From a virus, in the IMG/VR virus record IMGVR_UViG_3300007512_000112, positions 1-35,252 of that record: DNA of 35,252 nucleotides; one strand, given 5' to 3'. This document shows, piece after piece, positions 7,705 to 13,439 of the stretch (position 1 is the stretch's first letter; every line of letters begins with the position of its first letter). The notes under the pieces were generated by a model. It was not told the DNA's origin. It ran no database searches and saw nothing but the letters and a program-made list of their open reading frames with translations. The position numbers and the translations under genes were made by a program.

Positions 7705-7714
7705 AAAAAGAAAT

Positions 7715-7747
7715 GCCCGCCGAGGAGAACCACCAACCTCGACGGGC
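7715..7747 (-). terminator. GTCGAGG-type terminator hairpin
   Basis: 11-bp stem (GCCCGTCGAGG/CCTCGGCGGGC in the transcript, one U·G pair) with an 11-nt loop, followed by ATTTCTTTTT. It ends the 7757 gene. Confidence 0.75.
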
Positions 7748-7756
7748 GAACCCATA

Positions 7757-7945
7757 TCACGAAACTAAAGGCTGATGCTGTTTGGTAACAGCTTCGACAA
7801 ATCGGGTTTGGTCAAAGTTTGGGTTGAGATCCTGAAATTTTACTGACAGGTCAAAGGCGATTGCCTCGACCACGTTCTTGTTGTGGTCGTGCTGGTGAGC
7901 CTTGTTGAGTGTTTGGGCGATAAGTTCAAAATGTTTCTTGGTCAT
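7757..7945 (-). CDS. Small phage protein (NPNFDxxRF motif), 62 aa
   Basis: The pattern is an N-terminal helix (MTKKHFELIAQTLN), a middle helix (VVEAIAFDLSVKFQ), then NPNFDQTRFVEAV. It is the layout of a widespread small phage protein of unknown function, known to me from many tailed phages. The leader is A-rich. The GTCGAGG-type terminator lies 10 bp after the stop. Confidence 0.7.
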   Translation of the reverse strand: MTKKHFELIAQTLNKAHQHDHNKNVVEAIAFDLSVKFQDLNPNFDQTRFVEAVTKQHQPLVS

Positions 7946-7969
7946 AGGTTTTACTTTCTGTTTTGTGGT

Positions 7970-8128
7970 TTAAACAAATTTTCGTTTGGTGGCAATCTTC
8001 GCCAGAAAATCCACCTTAATGGCTTGCGGAACGTCCGACCATTGAACCATTGTGCGGGCAATAGTCAAGTCGGTTCCGCATTTGGCGGTACGGATTAGGT
8101 TGTTTAATTGGGTGATTGTTTTTTGCAT
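7970..8128 (-). CDS. Hypothetical protein, 52 aa
   Basis: Read directly from the sequence. A helical, basic small protein (ITQLNNLIRTAK at the N-terminus; KIATKRKF at the C-terminus). It is preceded by the AAAACCACAAACCAAAAAACC leader class and the promoter at 8167, and is the first gene of an operon with the 62-aa gene. Confidence 0.6.
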   Translation of the reverse strand: MQKTITQLNNLIRTAKCGTDLTIARTMVQWSDVPQAIKVDFLAKIATKRKFV

Positions 8129-8166
8129 GGTTTTTTGGTTTGTGGTTTTAATCTTAATCTTTTAAT

Positions 8167-8194
8167 AGTTTGACAGAATTTCCTGCAATGTCAA
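8167..8194 (-). promoter_or_regulatory. Sigma70-type promoter with A-rich leader
   Basis: TTGACA, 13 bp, TGTCAA: a perfect inverted repeat spanning -35 and -10 (CAAACT). Confidence 0.75.
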
Positions 8195-8199
8195 GGCTT

Positions 8200-8388
8200 T
8201 TAGGAAAAAAATGGATGTTTTTTTAATCCTTTGCAACGGATGCCATGCCTGACTTGTGAGCGATACAAACGGCAGTTGGCAACTTCGCCCCAAGTTGGGT
8301 GAATGACAATCTCCTCGATTTCGTAAATTTCTCCTGTGCTGGCGGTAACAATGTCGCCCTTTTTTAATGTGGTTTCTAATTTAATCAT
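8200..8388 (-). CDS. Small beta-barrel-like protein, 62 aa
   Basis: KKGDIVTASTGEIYEIEEIVIH followed by further alternating residues suggests an SH3/KOW-like small beta barrel; no family was firmly recognised. The ATG is 6 nt after the -10 of its promoter, so the transcript is predicted to be leaderless. Confidence 0.65.
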   Translation of the reverse strand: MIKLETTLKKGDIVTASTGEIYEIEEIVIHPTWGEVANCRLYRSQVRHGIRCKGLKKHPFFS

Positions 8389-8394
8389 GACTAT

Positions 8395-8422
8395 AGTATG
8401 ACAGAAAATTTCATAAAGTCAA
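8395..8422 (-). promoter_or_regulatory. Sigma70-type promoter, leaderless class
   Basis: TTGACT, 16-bp spacer ending TGT, CATACT, then 6 nt to the ATG at 8388. Confidence 0.8.
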
Positions 8423-8454
8423 CCCCTAAATGCAAAAAAAATAAAGTTTTTTTT

Positions 8455-8483
8455 GGCACGGGGCGGGCTGCACGTCCCGTGCC
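8455..8483 (-). repeat. 29-nt GGCACGG hairpin element, copy 3
   Basis: Consensus copy directly after the 8488 gene's stop, followed in the transcript by A8, CTTTA, T8 and then the next promoter. Confidence 0.85.
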
Positions 8484-8487
8484 AATC

Positions 8488-8724
8488 CTAGAGGTCTAGG
8501 TCTTGGTGCAGGACTCGCTCATTGCGAGCATCCAGCAAGTGGGTGACTTCCCCACCGATGGACGAGCAATGACCATGCTCGTTATCCCAGCGAGCAAGGC
8601 CGTCCCAAGCCGAAAGCTTGGCCGCCTTGATGGCCTTCTGCGGGGACTTGGAAAATCCAAACCCGCAAGCAGAATTGCCAGCGTGGGGGGTAATGATGAA
8701 GTGAGTGGCTTTGAACATTTGCAT
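8488..8724 (-). CDS. Hypothetical protein, 78 aa
   Basis: Not recognised. A Gly/Ser/His-containing N-terminal half (GNSACGFGFSKSPQKAIKAA) and an acidic C-terminus. The KSPQKAIKAAK stretch is probably a helix. Five bases separate it from the 64-aa gene upstream, so it is the second gene of an operon. Confidence 0.6.
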   Translation of the reverse strand: MQMFKATHFIITPHAGNSACGFGFSKSPQKAIKAAKLSAWDGLARWDNEHGHCSSIGGEVTHLLDARNERVLHQDLDL

Positions 8725-8729
8725 AATAA

Positions 8730-8924
8730 TTAATGTGCGAGTTGCTGGGTGAGTGAAGAGAAAGGGCGCTCGGCCTGACGGGCCAAATCTTCCTCGTGCA
8801 TGTGGTTAAGAATTTCCTCCTGTTCGGCAGGCGTGGGTTGCTGGGCATCGAGCCAAGCGTTAAATCCGTGCAGGGCGGTGGCACGTTCGGTCGAATCTTG
8901 ATGGGCGAGGTCTTGGATTGTCAT
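8730..8924 (-). CDS. Hypothetical acidic helical protein, 64 aa
   Basis: Not recognised. A Gln/Glu/His-rich helical protein (AWLDAQQPTPAEQEEILNHMHEEDLARQ). It is first in the operon with the 78-aa gene. The promoter is at 8963 and the leader is A-rich. Confidence 0.6.
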   Translation of the reverse strand: MTIQDLAHQDSTERATALHGFNAWLDAQQPTPAEQEEILNHMHEEDLARQAERPFSSLTQQLAH

Positions 8925-8962
8925 GATGATTTTTTTTGTGCGGTTAATCTTAATTTAAAAGA

Positions 8963-8991
8963 ATTATCTCAGAAATAAGGCAAATTGTCAA
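8963..8991 (-). promoter_or_regulatory. Sigma70-type promoter with A-rich leader
   Basis: TTGACA, 17-bp spacer, GATAAT. Confidence 0.75.
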
Positions 8992-8999
8992 GGGTTTTT

Positions 9000-9191
9000 T
9001 TAAAAAAGATTCCAAGGCAGCACTGGGTCTTGCTTGATAACTTCGACAACCCGAAACACGTTGCCACCCTGAGCAAAGAGAATGTCGTTCATCTCCGAGA
9101 CGGAGAGCTTGCCATCTGTTTCCATTGTGACGCCAGACTTGACTACGGAATTGTCTTCTGGATTGATTATATCGATTTTTAATTGGTGCAT
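9000..9191 (-). CDS. Hypothetical protein, 63 aa
   Basis: Not recognised. A small acidic protein, probably beta-rich at the N-terminus (HQLKIDIINPEDNSVV). The start at 9191 is chosen because an upstream in-frame ATG lies at the promoter. Its stop abuts the upstream tract of the promoter at 8963. Confidence 0.6.
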   Translation of the reverse strand: MHQLKIDIINPEDNSVVKSGVTMETDGKLSVSEMNDILFAQGGNVFRVVEVIKQDPVLPWNLF

Positions 9192-9222
9192 AATTTTTGT
9201 GGTTTTAATTTTAACTATACTA

Positions 9223-9251
9223 CAGTCTACCACATTTTCCGCATTTGTCAA
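9223..9251 (-). promoter_or_regulatory. Probable sigma70-type promoter
   Basis: TTGACA with a 17-bp spacer and a weak -10 (AGACTG). The spacer lacks TGTCA. Confidence 0.5.
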
Positions 9252-9282
9252 GGGCTAATTGCAAAAAAAATAAAGTTTTTTT

Positions 9283-9311
9283 GGCACGGGGCGGGCTGCA
9301 CGTTCCGTGCC
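9283..9311 (-). repeat. 29-nt GGCACGG hairpin element, copy 4
   Basis: Consensus copy, followed in the transcript by A7, CTTTA, T8 and the next promoter. Confidence 0.85.
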
Positions 9312-9321
9312 AATTCCTAAA

Positions 9322-9341
9322 GCAGAGGGCAAGCCCTCTGC
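9322..9341 (-). terminator. Perfect 9-bp hairpin, probable terminator
   Basis: GCAGAGGGC/GCCCTCTGC with a 2-nt loop, followed by TTTAGG. A second small CCCC/GGGG hairpin precedes it (9345-9355). It lies between the 9386 peptide and hairpin copy 4. Confidence 0.5.
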
Positions 9342-9385
9342 GCTCCCCTATGGGGCTATTTGGGTGGCTCCTGTTTCGCTCTTCC

Positions 9386-9451
9386 CTAGCGGGTAATATA
9401 AGCGTAAACAATAGTCGCCATAATTATGACTAGCACAATCTCAACTATCAT
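9386..9451 (-). CDS. Possible tiny membrane peptide, 21 aa
   Basis: The start overlaps the stop region of the 9441 gene. Nearly the whole peptide is one hydrophobic helix (IVLVIIMATIVYAYI). It fits the set of tiny membrane peptides in this phage but may be chance. Confidence 0.3.
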   Translation of the reverse strand: MIVEIVLVIIMATIVYAYITR

Positions 9452-9635
9452 TTAAAAGTTCCTTGTGGGTCTTTTCCTTGTTGTCCAAGTCTAATACTTG
9501 CATCCTTCGTTCTTGTGCAAGTTTTTTAGCGTAGCGAACAGCATGGATGCGAGAAGAAAACTGGTCAACGAGCTTGTTGTAAATGCTGACATTTATCCAG
9601 TTGTCAAGGTTTGCGTGTCTTTGGATTTTAATCAT
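9441..9635 (-). CDS. Hypothetical protein, 64 aa
   Basis: Not recognised. Two strands (IKIQRHANLDNWINVSIY) are followed by a basic helix (IHAVRYAKKLAQERR), a strand-helix arrangement often seen in small phage proteins. Its start overlaps the stop of the 64-aa gene upstream, so both share one transcript. Confidence 0.6.
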   Translation of the reverse strand: MIKIQRHANLDNWINVSIYNKLVDQFSSRIHAVRYAKKLAQERRMQVLDLDNKEKTHKELLNDS

Positions 9636-9829
9636 TATGCTATAACTTTAAATGTTTTGTTGGTGAATAGCCAGAAAGTGCCTTTGGGCATTCCTGCGAC
9701 ATTCGAGGGTCGGAAGAAAGTTGCCTTGGTCGAGGCATCCTCCTTGACTTCGGCAACATCAAAGACATCGCCCACTTCAAGGAGATGCTCATTTATGCGG
9801 AGTGGTTTTATAACTTTTAATCTTTTCAT
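9635..9829 (-). CDS. Hypothetical beta-rich protein, 64 aa
   Basis: Not recognised. The stretch KVIKPLRINEHLLEVGDVFDV and the end TFKVIA suggest a small beta barrel. Its ATG is 6 nt after the -10 element, so the transcript is predicted to be leaderless. Confidence 0.6.
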   Translation of the reverse strand: MKRLKVIKPLRINEHLLEVGDVFDVAEVKEDASTKATFFRPSNVAGMPKGTFWLFTNKTFKVIA

Positions 9830-9833
9830 AGTT

Positions 9834-10034
9834 CTATTCTGACAGGTTTTGCTTCTTTGTCAACACTTTTCTTTTGAAGATAGCATAATATCCATCTCCC
9901 CCGAATTCGTTCCAAGTGCATTGCTGTTTTGCCTTTAAGGCTTTAGCTTGCTTTTTGGACTTGAACACGCCCAGGATGTCTGATGGGACACCGCACTCGA
10001 TGCACCCGATTCTAGCTAATACGTAAACTTTCAT
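9834..10034 (-). CDS. Hypothetical small protein (GVFxSKKxA pattern), 66 aa
   Basis: It begins MKVYVLARIGCIECG and continues SDILGVFKSKKQAKALK, a layout common in small phage and bacterial proteins where a strand is followed by a GVF..s...A helix. Its function is unknown. The promoter for the next gene overlaps its end. Confidence 0.6.
   Translation of the reverse strand: MKVYVLARIGCIECGVPSDILGVFKSKKQAKALKAKQQCTWNEFGGDGYYAIFKRKVLTKKQNLSE
9836..9863 (-). promoter_or_regulatory. Sigma70-type promoter, leaderless class
   Basis: TTGACA, 13 bp, TGTCA; -10 CAGAAT; 6 nt to the ATG at 9829. It lies within the end of the 9834 gene. Confidence 0.75.
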
Positions 10035-10223
10035 TTATGCAATCCCCTTTTCCCAATTTACTTCGTTGCTGATGATCTTGCCGAAAGCCATGTCAGCTTC
10101 CAGCTTGGCAATCTTTTTCAATTCGTCTTGCGCTCCGATAATTGCGGAAATTGCAAAGGCGTCTCCACGCTTGGCAGATTCCCAATGGTCGGATACGATT
10201 TGATTAAGTGTTTCTTTTGTCAT
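10035..10223 (-). CDS. Hypothetical helical protein, 62 aa
   Basis: Not recognised. A helical, Ala-rich protein (AFAISAIIGAQDELKKIAKLEADMA). The start at 10223 (MTKETLNQ) is chosen because the promoter lies between it and an upstream in-frame ATG at 10313. Confidence 0.6.
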   Translation of the reverse strand: MTKETLNQIVSDHWESAKRGDAFAISAIIGAQDELKKIAKLEADMAFGKIISNEVNWEKGIA

Positions 10224-10258
10224 GGTTTTTTTACTTTCTAGTTTGATTTTATACCTTA

Positions 10259-10286
10259 AGAATATAGAGTTTTTGGAAAATCGCAA
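10259..10286 (-). promoter_or_regulatory. Probable promoter, variant class
   Basis: TTGCGA, 16 bp, TATTCT; the spacer is close to those at 17158 and 20014 (TTTTC..AAAAA.TC). Confidence 0.6.
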
Positions 10287-10379
10287 GAAAAAAATCATTA
10301 AATTCTTTCGCATAAGTAAAACTTACGTAGGCATGAAAATAGCTAATGACCGCCCGCCAGCCCAGTCATAGAGCCAATT

Positions 10380-10408
10380 GGCACGGGGCGGGCTGCACGT
10401 TCCGTGCC
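10380..10408 (-). repeat. 29-nt GGCACGG hairpin element, copy 5
   Basis: Consensus copy with a GCTCTAT element downstream (10350-10376), whose GGCGGGC can pair with core GCCCGCC. Confidence 0.85.
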
Positions 10409-10414
10409 AAAAAA

Positions 10415-10449
10415 GCCCTGCCGAGGAGAACCACCAACCTCGACAGGGC
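10415..10449 (-). terminator. GTCGAGG-type terminator hairpin
   Basis: 12-bp stem (GCCCTGTCGAGG/CCTCGGCAGGGC in the transcript) followed by TTTTTT. It ends the 10474 gene. Confidence 0.85.
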
Positions 10450-10473
10450 GCACCATGCATATACAAACAAATT

Positions 10474-10788
10474 TTAAATAACTGCCTTATCTTTGTTGAG
10501 GCTTGCACCATTACCCTCTTGGATTGTTGCCATCATGGCTGTAATCTGTTCGGGTGTCTGCCAGCCAAGAACATCGTCCCATTCTGACAGGGCAATCATT
10601 CCCTCCTTGCCGAAAACGGCAACTTCATAAGTCCCTGCGAGTTGCGAGCCATAGAGTCCACCATACTGGGGCTTGTCACCCTTCATGGTCACGACAGAAA
10701 CTTGATAATCACCCAAGTTAAGGCGAGCCATTAGTCCGCCAGCGGTGTTTGGGTGGTCTTTGAATACTAGGTTATCGAATGTTTTCAT
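10474..10788 (-). CDS. Hypothetical protein, 104 aa
   Basis: Resembles small phage proteins of about 100 aa that start MKTFDNLVFKDH and contain a central Tyr/Gly-rich region (YGGLYGSQLAGTYEVAVF) followed by an acidic WDDVLGWQ. The central part is probably beta-rich. Its function is unknown. The ATG is 7 nt after the -10 element. Confidence 0.65.
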   Translation of the reverse strand: MKTFDNLVFKDHPNTAGGLMARLNLGDYQVSVVTMKGDKPQYGGLYGSQLAGTYEVAVFGKEGMIALSEWDDVLGWQTPEQITAMMATIQEGNGASLNKDKAVI

Positions 10789-10795
10789 GGTAATA

Positions 10796-10824
10796 ATAAT
10801 GTACTAATTTTAGGTTTTTGTCAA
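10796..10824 (-). promoter_or_regulatory. Sigma70-type promoter, leaderless class
   Basis: TTGACA, 17 bp, CATTAT, then 7 nt to the ATG at 10788. No TGTCA repeat here. Confidence 0.75.
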
Positions 10825-10876
10825 GTAGAATTTTACGTTTTCTGAATATGGTTTCCAAGTTTGTTCTTTCATGGCT

Positions 10877-11125
10877 TTAAACAATTTCTGCGATTAATTC
10901 GTCCAGCCTTTCGATGTCCAAAGCGGAATCGTTAAGGGCAACCCTGTCAGGGGTTTCGATAAAGTCAACATCTCTCAAGGTTTGTTGAAATTCTCCGTAA
11001 GAGTCAAAGTCCTTTGCAAAATTGTAAAGTCCTTCGTCGTTTGAAATCCACAATGCGACATTCCATGTCGCATGGTTCTTCCAGCCGTTGTAGGTGGTGT
11101 CTTCGGGTTGGTCGTGTTTACTCAT
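10877..11125 (-). CDS. Conserved small phage protein (YNGWKNxxTWNVALWI), 82 aa
   Basis: The segment YNGWKNHATWNVALWISNDEG is characteristic of a small family found in many phages and some bacteria; its function is not established. The C-terminus is acidic. Its start overlaps the stop of the 51-aa gene (ATGA), so the two are coupled. Confidence 0.75.
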   Translation of the reverse strand: MSKHDQPEDTTYNGWKNHATWNVALWISNDEGLYNFAKDFDSYGEFQQTLRDVDFIETPDRVALNDSALDIERLDELIAEIV

Positions 11126-11277
11126 GATTTTTTCTTTTGTATTCTTTCCATTACTATAATCGCTCGTTCCCTTGCGTCTTCAACGCTCAAGTGACTGCAA
11201 ACTCTTTTGAAGGTTTCCCAGTCCAAGCGAGGCTCAGGCAAGGACATCCAAACTACTTTTCTTTTCCAACTTTTCAT
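11122..11277 (-). CDS. Hypothetical basic protein, 51 aa
   Basis: Read directly from the sequence. A basic N-terminus (MKSWKRKVVW), then a helical region (VEDARERAIIVMERIQKKK). The ATG lies exactly 6 nt after the -10 element, so the transcript is predicted leaderless. It is the first gene of the pair with the 82-aa gene. Confidence 0.65.
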   Translation of the reverse strand: MKSWKRKVVWMSLPEPRLDWETFKRVCSHLSVEDARERAIIVMERIQKKKS

Positions 11278-11283
11278 GATCTT

Positions 11284-11311
11284 AGTCTGACAGATTTTTT
11301 GATAAAGTCAA
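11284..11311 (-). promoter_or_regulatory. Sigma70-type promoter, leaderless class
   Basis: TTGACT, 13 bp, TGTCA; -10 CAGACT; 6 nt to the ATG at 11277. Confidence 0.8.
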
Positions 11312-11382
11312 CCCCTAAATGAAAAAAGATGAAGTTTTTTTGCCTGCCTTAAGATATATGCAAAATGCATACAAATGCAATT

Positions 11383-11411
11383 GGCACGCGGCGGGCTGCA
11401 CGCCCCGTGCC
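11383..11411 (-). repeat. 29-nt GGCACGG hairpin element, copy 6
   Basis: Arms GGCACG/CGTGCC with one mismatch at the seventh pair, and a covaried inner helix (GGC/GCC). Confidence 0.8.
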
Positions 11412-11415
11412 AATC

Positions 11416-11694
11416 TCACATATCGTGAAAGGCGTGGTAACCATAGTCGAGATCCACGGCTTCGTCCTGCCTCCACTGGTTCTGGCCAGTAGCATCAGGG
11501 GACTGGGCGTCCGCCAGAAACTCCTGAGCATCTTGGCGTGCGTCACGCTCGCCTGACTGATACTCATCAGCCCAGACCCTCCAGTTGTCGCCCTCATCCG
11601 CATAGCGGGCAGGCATAGAAGCGGACTCGCGACCTTCCCATCCTGCGTCGAATGCGTCTTTGGCGATTTGGTTGGTGTCGGTAATTTTTTCCAT
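11416..11694 (-). CDS. Hypothetical acidic protein, 92 aa
   Basis: Not recognised. An Asp/Gln/Ala-rich soluble protein (FDAGWEGRESAS; WADEYQSGERDARQ). The pattern of a helix with aromatic and acidic residues is common in small phage early proteins. The promoter is at 11732 and the leader is A-rich. Confidence 0.6.
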   Translation of the reverse strand: MEKITDTNQIAKDAFDAGWEGRESASMPARYADEGDNWRVWADEYQSGERDARQDAQEFLADAQSPDATGQNQWRQDEAVDLDYGYHAFHDM

Positions 11695-11731
11695 GGTTTT
11701 TATAATATGAGGTTAATCTTAAGTTTCCCCT

Positions 11732-11759
11732 AGTTTGACAGAAAATTAAATAAAGTCAA
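11732..11759 (-). promoter_or_regulatory. Sigma70-type promoter with A-rich leader
   Basis: TTGACT, 13 bp, TGTCAA; -10 CAAACT. Confidence 0.75.
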
Positions 11760-11791
11760 CCCTTTTCTGCAAAAAAGATAAAGTTTTTTTT

Positions 11792-11820
11792 GGCACGCGG
11801 CGGGCTGCAAATCCCGTGCC
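11792..11820 (-). repeat. 29-nt GGCACGG hairpin element, copy 7
   Basis: The core reads GATTTGCA instead of GACGTGCA, which makes its 5' half an exact match to the sigma54 -24/-12 pattern. Confidence 0.8.
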
Positions 11821-11939
11821 AATCCTGGGATTGCTAAATCCCCCGCAGGTTGCCCCTTAGGGGTAATATTTGGAGCTTACCTATTTAGCCTATTTGCAGA
11901 AAATGGGCAAAACGGGCCACTTGACTTATACAAAAAGAA

Positions 11940-11973
11940 CCCCTGCCGAGGGCATCGACTACCTCGACAGGGG
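11940..11973 (-). terminator. GTCGAGG-type terminator hairpin
   Basis: 12-bp stem CCCCTGTCGAGG/CCTCGGCAGGGG (transcript) followed by TTCTTTTT. It ends the 12026 operon. Confidence 0.85.
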
Positions 11974-12025
11974 CCAGTTATAACAAGAGGCAAACAACCC
12001 TCAATGCATATGTTTATACAAAATT

Positions 12026-12190
12026 CTAATCCCTCTTTGGGCAAAGCACACGAAGCTTTTCTTCAGCTTCTTTTTTCTCCTCTTCATCCCCATGATACAT
12101 CATATCAAGACAATAATCAATCAATTGCGCCCTTGTTAGGTTTAACTCTTTAATGGCGGGATCTGTTTCTATTGTGTCTATTGTATGCAT
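12026..12190 (-). CDS. Hypothetical acidic protein, 54 aa
   Basis: Not recognised. A helical protein with an acidic run (GDEEEKKEAEEKLR). The start at 12190 (MHTIDTIE) follows the stop of the upstream gene by two bases; an in-frame ATG at 12211 lies inside that gene. It is the last gene of a five-gene operon. Confidence 0.6.
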   Translation of the reverse strand: MHTIDTIETDPAIKELNLTRAQLIDYCLDMMYHGDEEEKKEAEEKLRVLCPKRD

Positions 12191-12192
12191 AA

Positions 12193-12405
12193 TTATTCTG
12201 CCCTGTCCCAATATTCTCTCACGCTATAAAATATATCGTCTTCAAAACAATAATAGTCGTGAATCTCTTTGATTGTGTTCCATACCATCAGATATGTCTT
12301 GCTGTCCCTGCCAATGGTGGGAGTTTCTTTTTCATCACATGCAACCTTATAGTCAGGATGTGCAAATGATAGTTCTCGTGGATATGTAAATTTAACGGCT
12401 TTCAT
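12193..12405 (-). CDS. Hypothetical protein, 70 aa
   Basis: Not recognised. Soluble and rich in Tyr, Asp and Glu (EIHDYYCFEDDIFYSVREYW). Its start overlaps the end of the 26-aa membrane peptide by 14 bp. Confidence 0.65.
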   Translation of the reverse strand: MKAVKFTYPRELSFAHPDYKVACDEKETPTIGRDSKTYLMVWNTIKEIHDYYCFEDDIFYSVREYWDRAE

Positions 12406-12472
12406 TTACTTCAATAACTTTTATCATTAAATAAGCAAAGACAACGAGTCCAATGAATGGCACAATCCACAT
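12392..12472 (-). CDS. Tiny membrane peptide, 26 aa
   Basis: The start overlaps the upstream stop (TAATG), and the peptide is mostly one transmembrane helix (IVPFIGLVVFAYLMIKVI). The tight coupling on both sides supports it. Function unknown. Confidence 0.45.
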   Translation of the reverse strand: MWIVPFIGLVVFAYLMIKVIEVNESR

Positions 12473-12720
12473 TACTCGTACAGCTTTCTCATGTGGGGTG
12501 AAATTGCGTCCATGTCGATTTGACTCTCGTCATCTTCATCAATGGGGTCAGTATCCACTTTGGTATCCAACTGCTCAAGTTCATCTTGAACATCTTCTTT
12601 GGTTGTGGGCAGTAAGCCATTTTCAGTAACAATCTTCTCAGCTTCAATATCTGCCTTGAGTTCATCAAAGAAGGAGCGGTCGAGTCCGAGTTCTGCGAGT
12701 GCTTTTTCTAATTTAATCAT
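12472..12720 (-). CDS. Acidic protein, paralogue of 5975-6211, 82 aa
   Basis: Shares the acidic block DTDPIDEDDESQIDM and the ending SPHMRKLY with the 5975-6211 product. The N-terminal half differs and is helical. Function unknown; the two acidic tails are the conserved part. It sits in the middle of an operon. Confidence 0.7.
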   Translation of the reverse strand: MIKLEKALAELGLDRSFFDELKADIEAEKIVTENGLLPTTKEDVQDELEQLDTKVDTDPIDEDDESQIDMDAISPHMRKLYE

Positions 12721-12738
12721 GGTTTTAATTATGTGGAT

Positions 12739-13008
12739 TTATGCCTCGGTGTCAAGGTCTTTATGCGTAATTGTTACTTTTTTTCGGCCTTTCCAATCAT
12801 AGGTCGCCTCACGAAAATCAGGATCTTCTTTGAATGCCCTATATATCTGTTGCGTCTCTGTTTGATGTCGCATTATCTTTGCATAAGCTTGTTCATCAGA
12901 AAAACCAAGCTTTTTAAGTCCCTGCACTAATGCCTCACGGGCACGGGTAAAATCATCCAATAAGTCAAGGATGTCTTGCGGTGGTAATTCGAAGCTTTCG
13001 TTTCTCAT
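12739..13008 (-). CDS. Hypothetical helical protein, 89 aa
   Basis: Not recognised. Mostly helical, with a charged C-terminus (YDWKGRKKVTITHKDLD). The start at 13008 (MRNESFELPPQ) overlaps the stop of the 50-aa gene (ATGA); a longer reading to 13131 would run through that gene in another frame. Confidence 0.65.
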   Translation of the reverse strand: MRNESFELPPQDILDLLDDFTRAREALVQGLKKLGFSDEQAYAKIMRHQTETQQIYRAFKEDPDFREATYDWKGRKKVTITHKDLDTEA

Positions 13009-13157
13009 GAGTTTTGGCTGTCTACAATTTTGGCAAGGCGAGTAAGTTCCTCCGTGATGCCACGGACGGACTCGGAAGAGGCCTTGGGGTTTCGGAGGAC
13101 TGCAACCATGGCTGGCATAAGAGCCTCCCATGTTGGTGTTACGTCTATGGTTTCCAT
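13005..13157 (-). CDS. Hypothetical helical protein, 50 aa
   Basis: Not recognised. A helical protein (WEALMPAMVAVLRN, then GITEELTRLAKIV). The start at 13157 lies two bases beyond the stop of the basic 51-aa gene; an earlier in-frame ATG at 13190 lies inside that gene. Confidence 0.6.
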   Translation of the reverse strand: METIDVTPTWEALMPAMVAVLRNPKASSESVRGITEELTRLAKIVDSQNS

Positions 13158-13158
13158 G

Positions 13159-13314
13159 TTACTTTTTTGCATTACGTTCTTGTGCTTCACGAACCTTTGG
13201 GCGAACCATGACGTTCGGGTGAGTTAATGATTCCACCAATGGCAGGTCGCCTGTATGAGAAGCCTTCTTGCCATACTTGGAGGATTGACGGGTTTTCATA
13301 ATTTTCTTGCTCAT
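13159..13314 (-). CDS. Hypothetical basic protein, 51 aa
   Basis: Read directly from the sequence. Strongly basic at both ends (MSKKIMKTRQSSKYGKK; REAQERNAKK), suggesting nucleic-acid binding. It is the first gene of a six-gene operon driven by the promoter at 13336. Confidence 0.65.
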   Translation of the reverse strand: MSKKIMKTRQSSKYGKKASHTGDLPLVESLTHPNVMVRPKVREAQERNAKK

Positions 13315-13335
13315 TTTTTAACTTTCTATGCATCT

Positions 13336-13363
13336 AGTATGACGGAAAAATAAATAAAGTCAA
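13336..13363 (-). promoter_or_regulatory. Sigma70-type promoter
   Basis: TTGACT, 13 bp, CGTCA; -10 CATACT. A leader of about 21 nt precedes the ATG. Confidence 0.75.
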
Positions 13364-13405
13364 GGCTAATCGCAAAAAAGATGAAAAAAGTTTTGAGGCT
13401 AGGTT

Positions 13406-13434
13406 GGCACGGCGCGTGCTGCACGTCCCGTGCC
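13406..13434 (-). repeat. 29-nt GGCACGG hairpin element, copy 8
   Basis: Core identical to copy 2 (GACGTGCAGCACGCG), directly after the stop of the Trp-rich protein gene. Confidence 0.8.
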
Positions 13435-13439
13435 CAAAT

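Larger units (their letters stand above)
11695..12025. other. 330-bp intergenic punctuation region
   Basis: In transcript order it holds a GTCGAGG-type terminator (11940-11973), a spacer with two small hairpins (CCCC/GGGG near 11850; GGGATT/AATCCC near 11830), hairpin copy 7, an A/T tract and the promoter at 11732. I see no gene in it. Confidence 0.6.

Noticed and set aside
10804-10866. 20-codon ORF upstream of the 10788 gene
   Set aside because: It overlaps the promoter and has no composition or context that supports it.
13009-13131. Longer N-terminus of the 89-aa protein
   Set aside because: It runs through the overlapping 50-aa gene in another frame; the ATGA overlap at 13005-13008 marks the real start.
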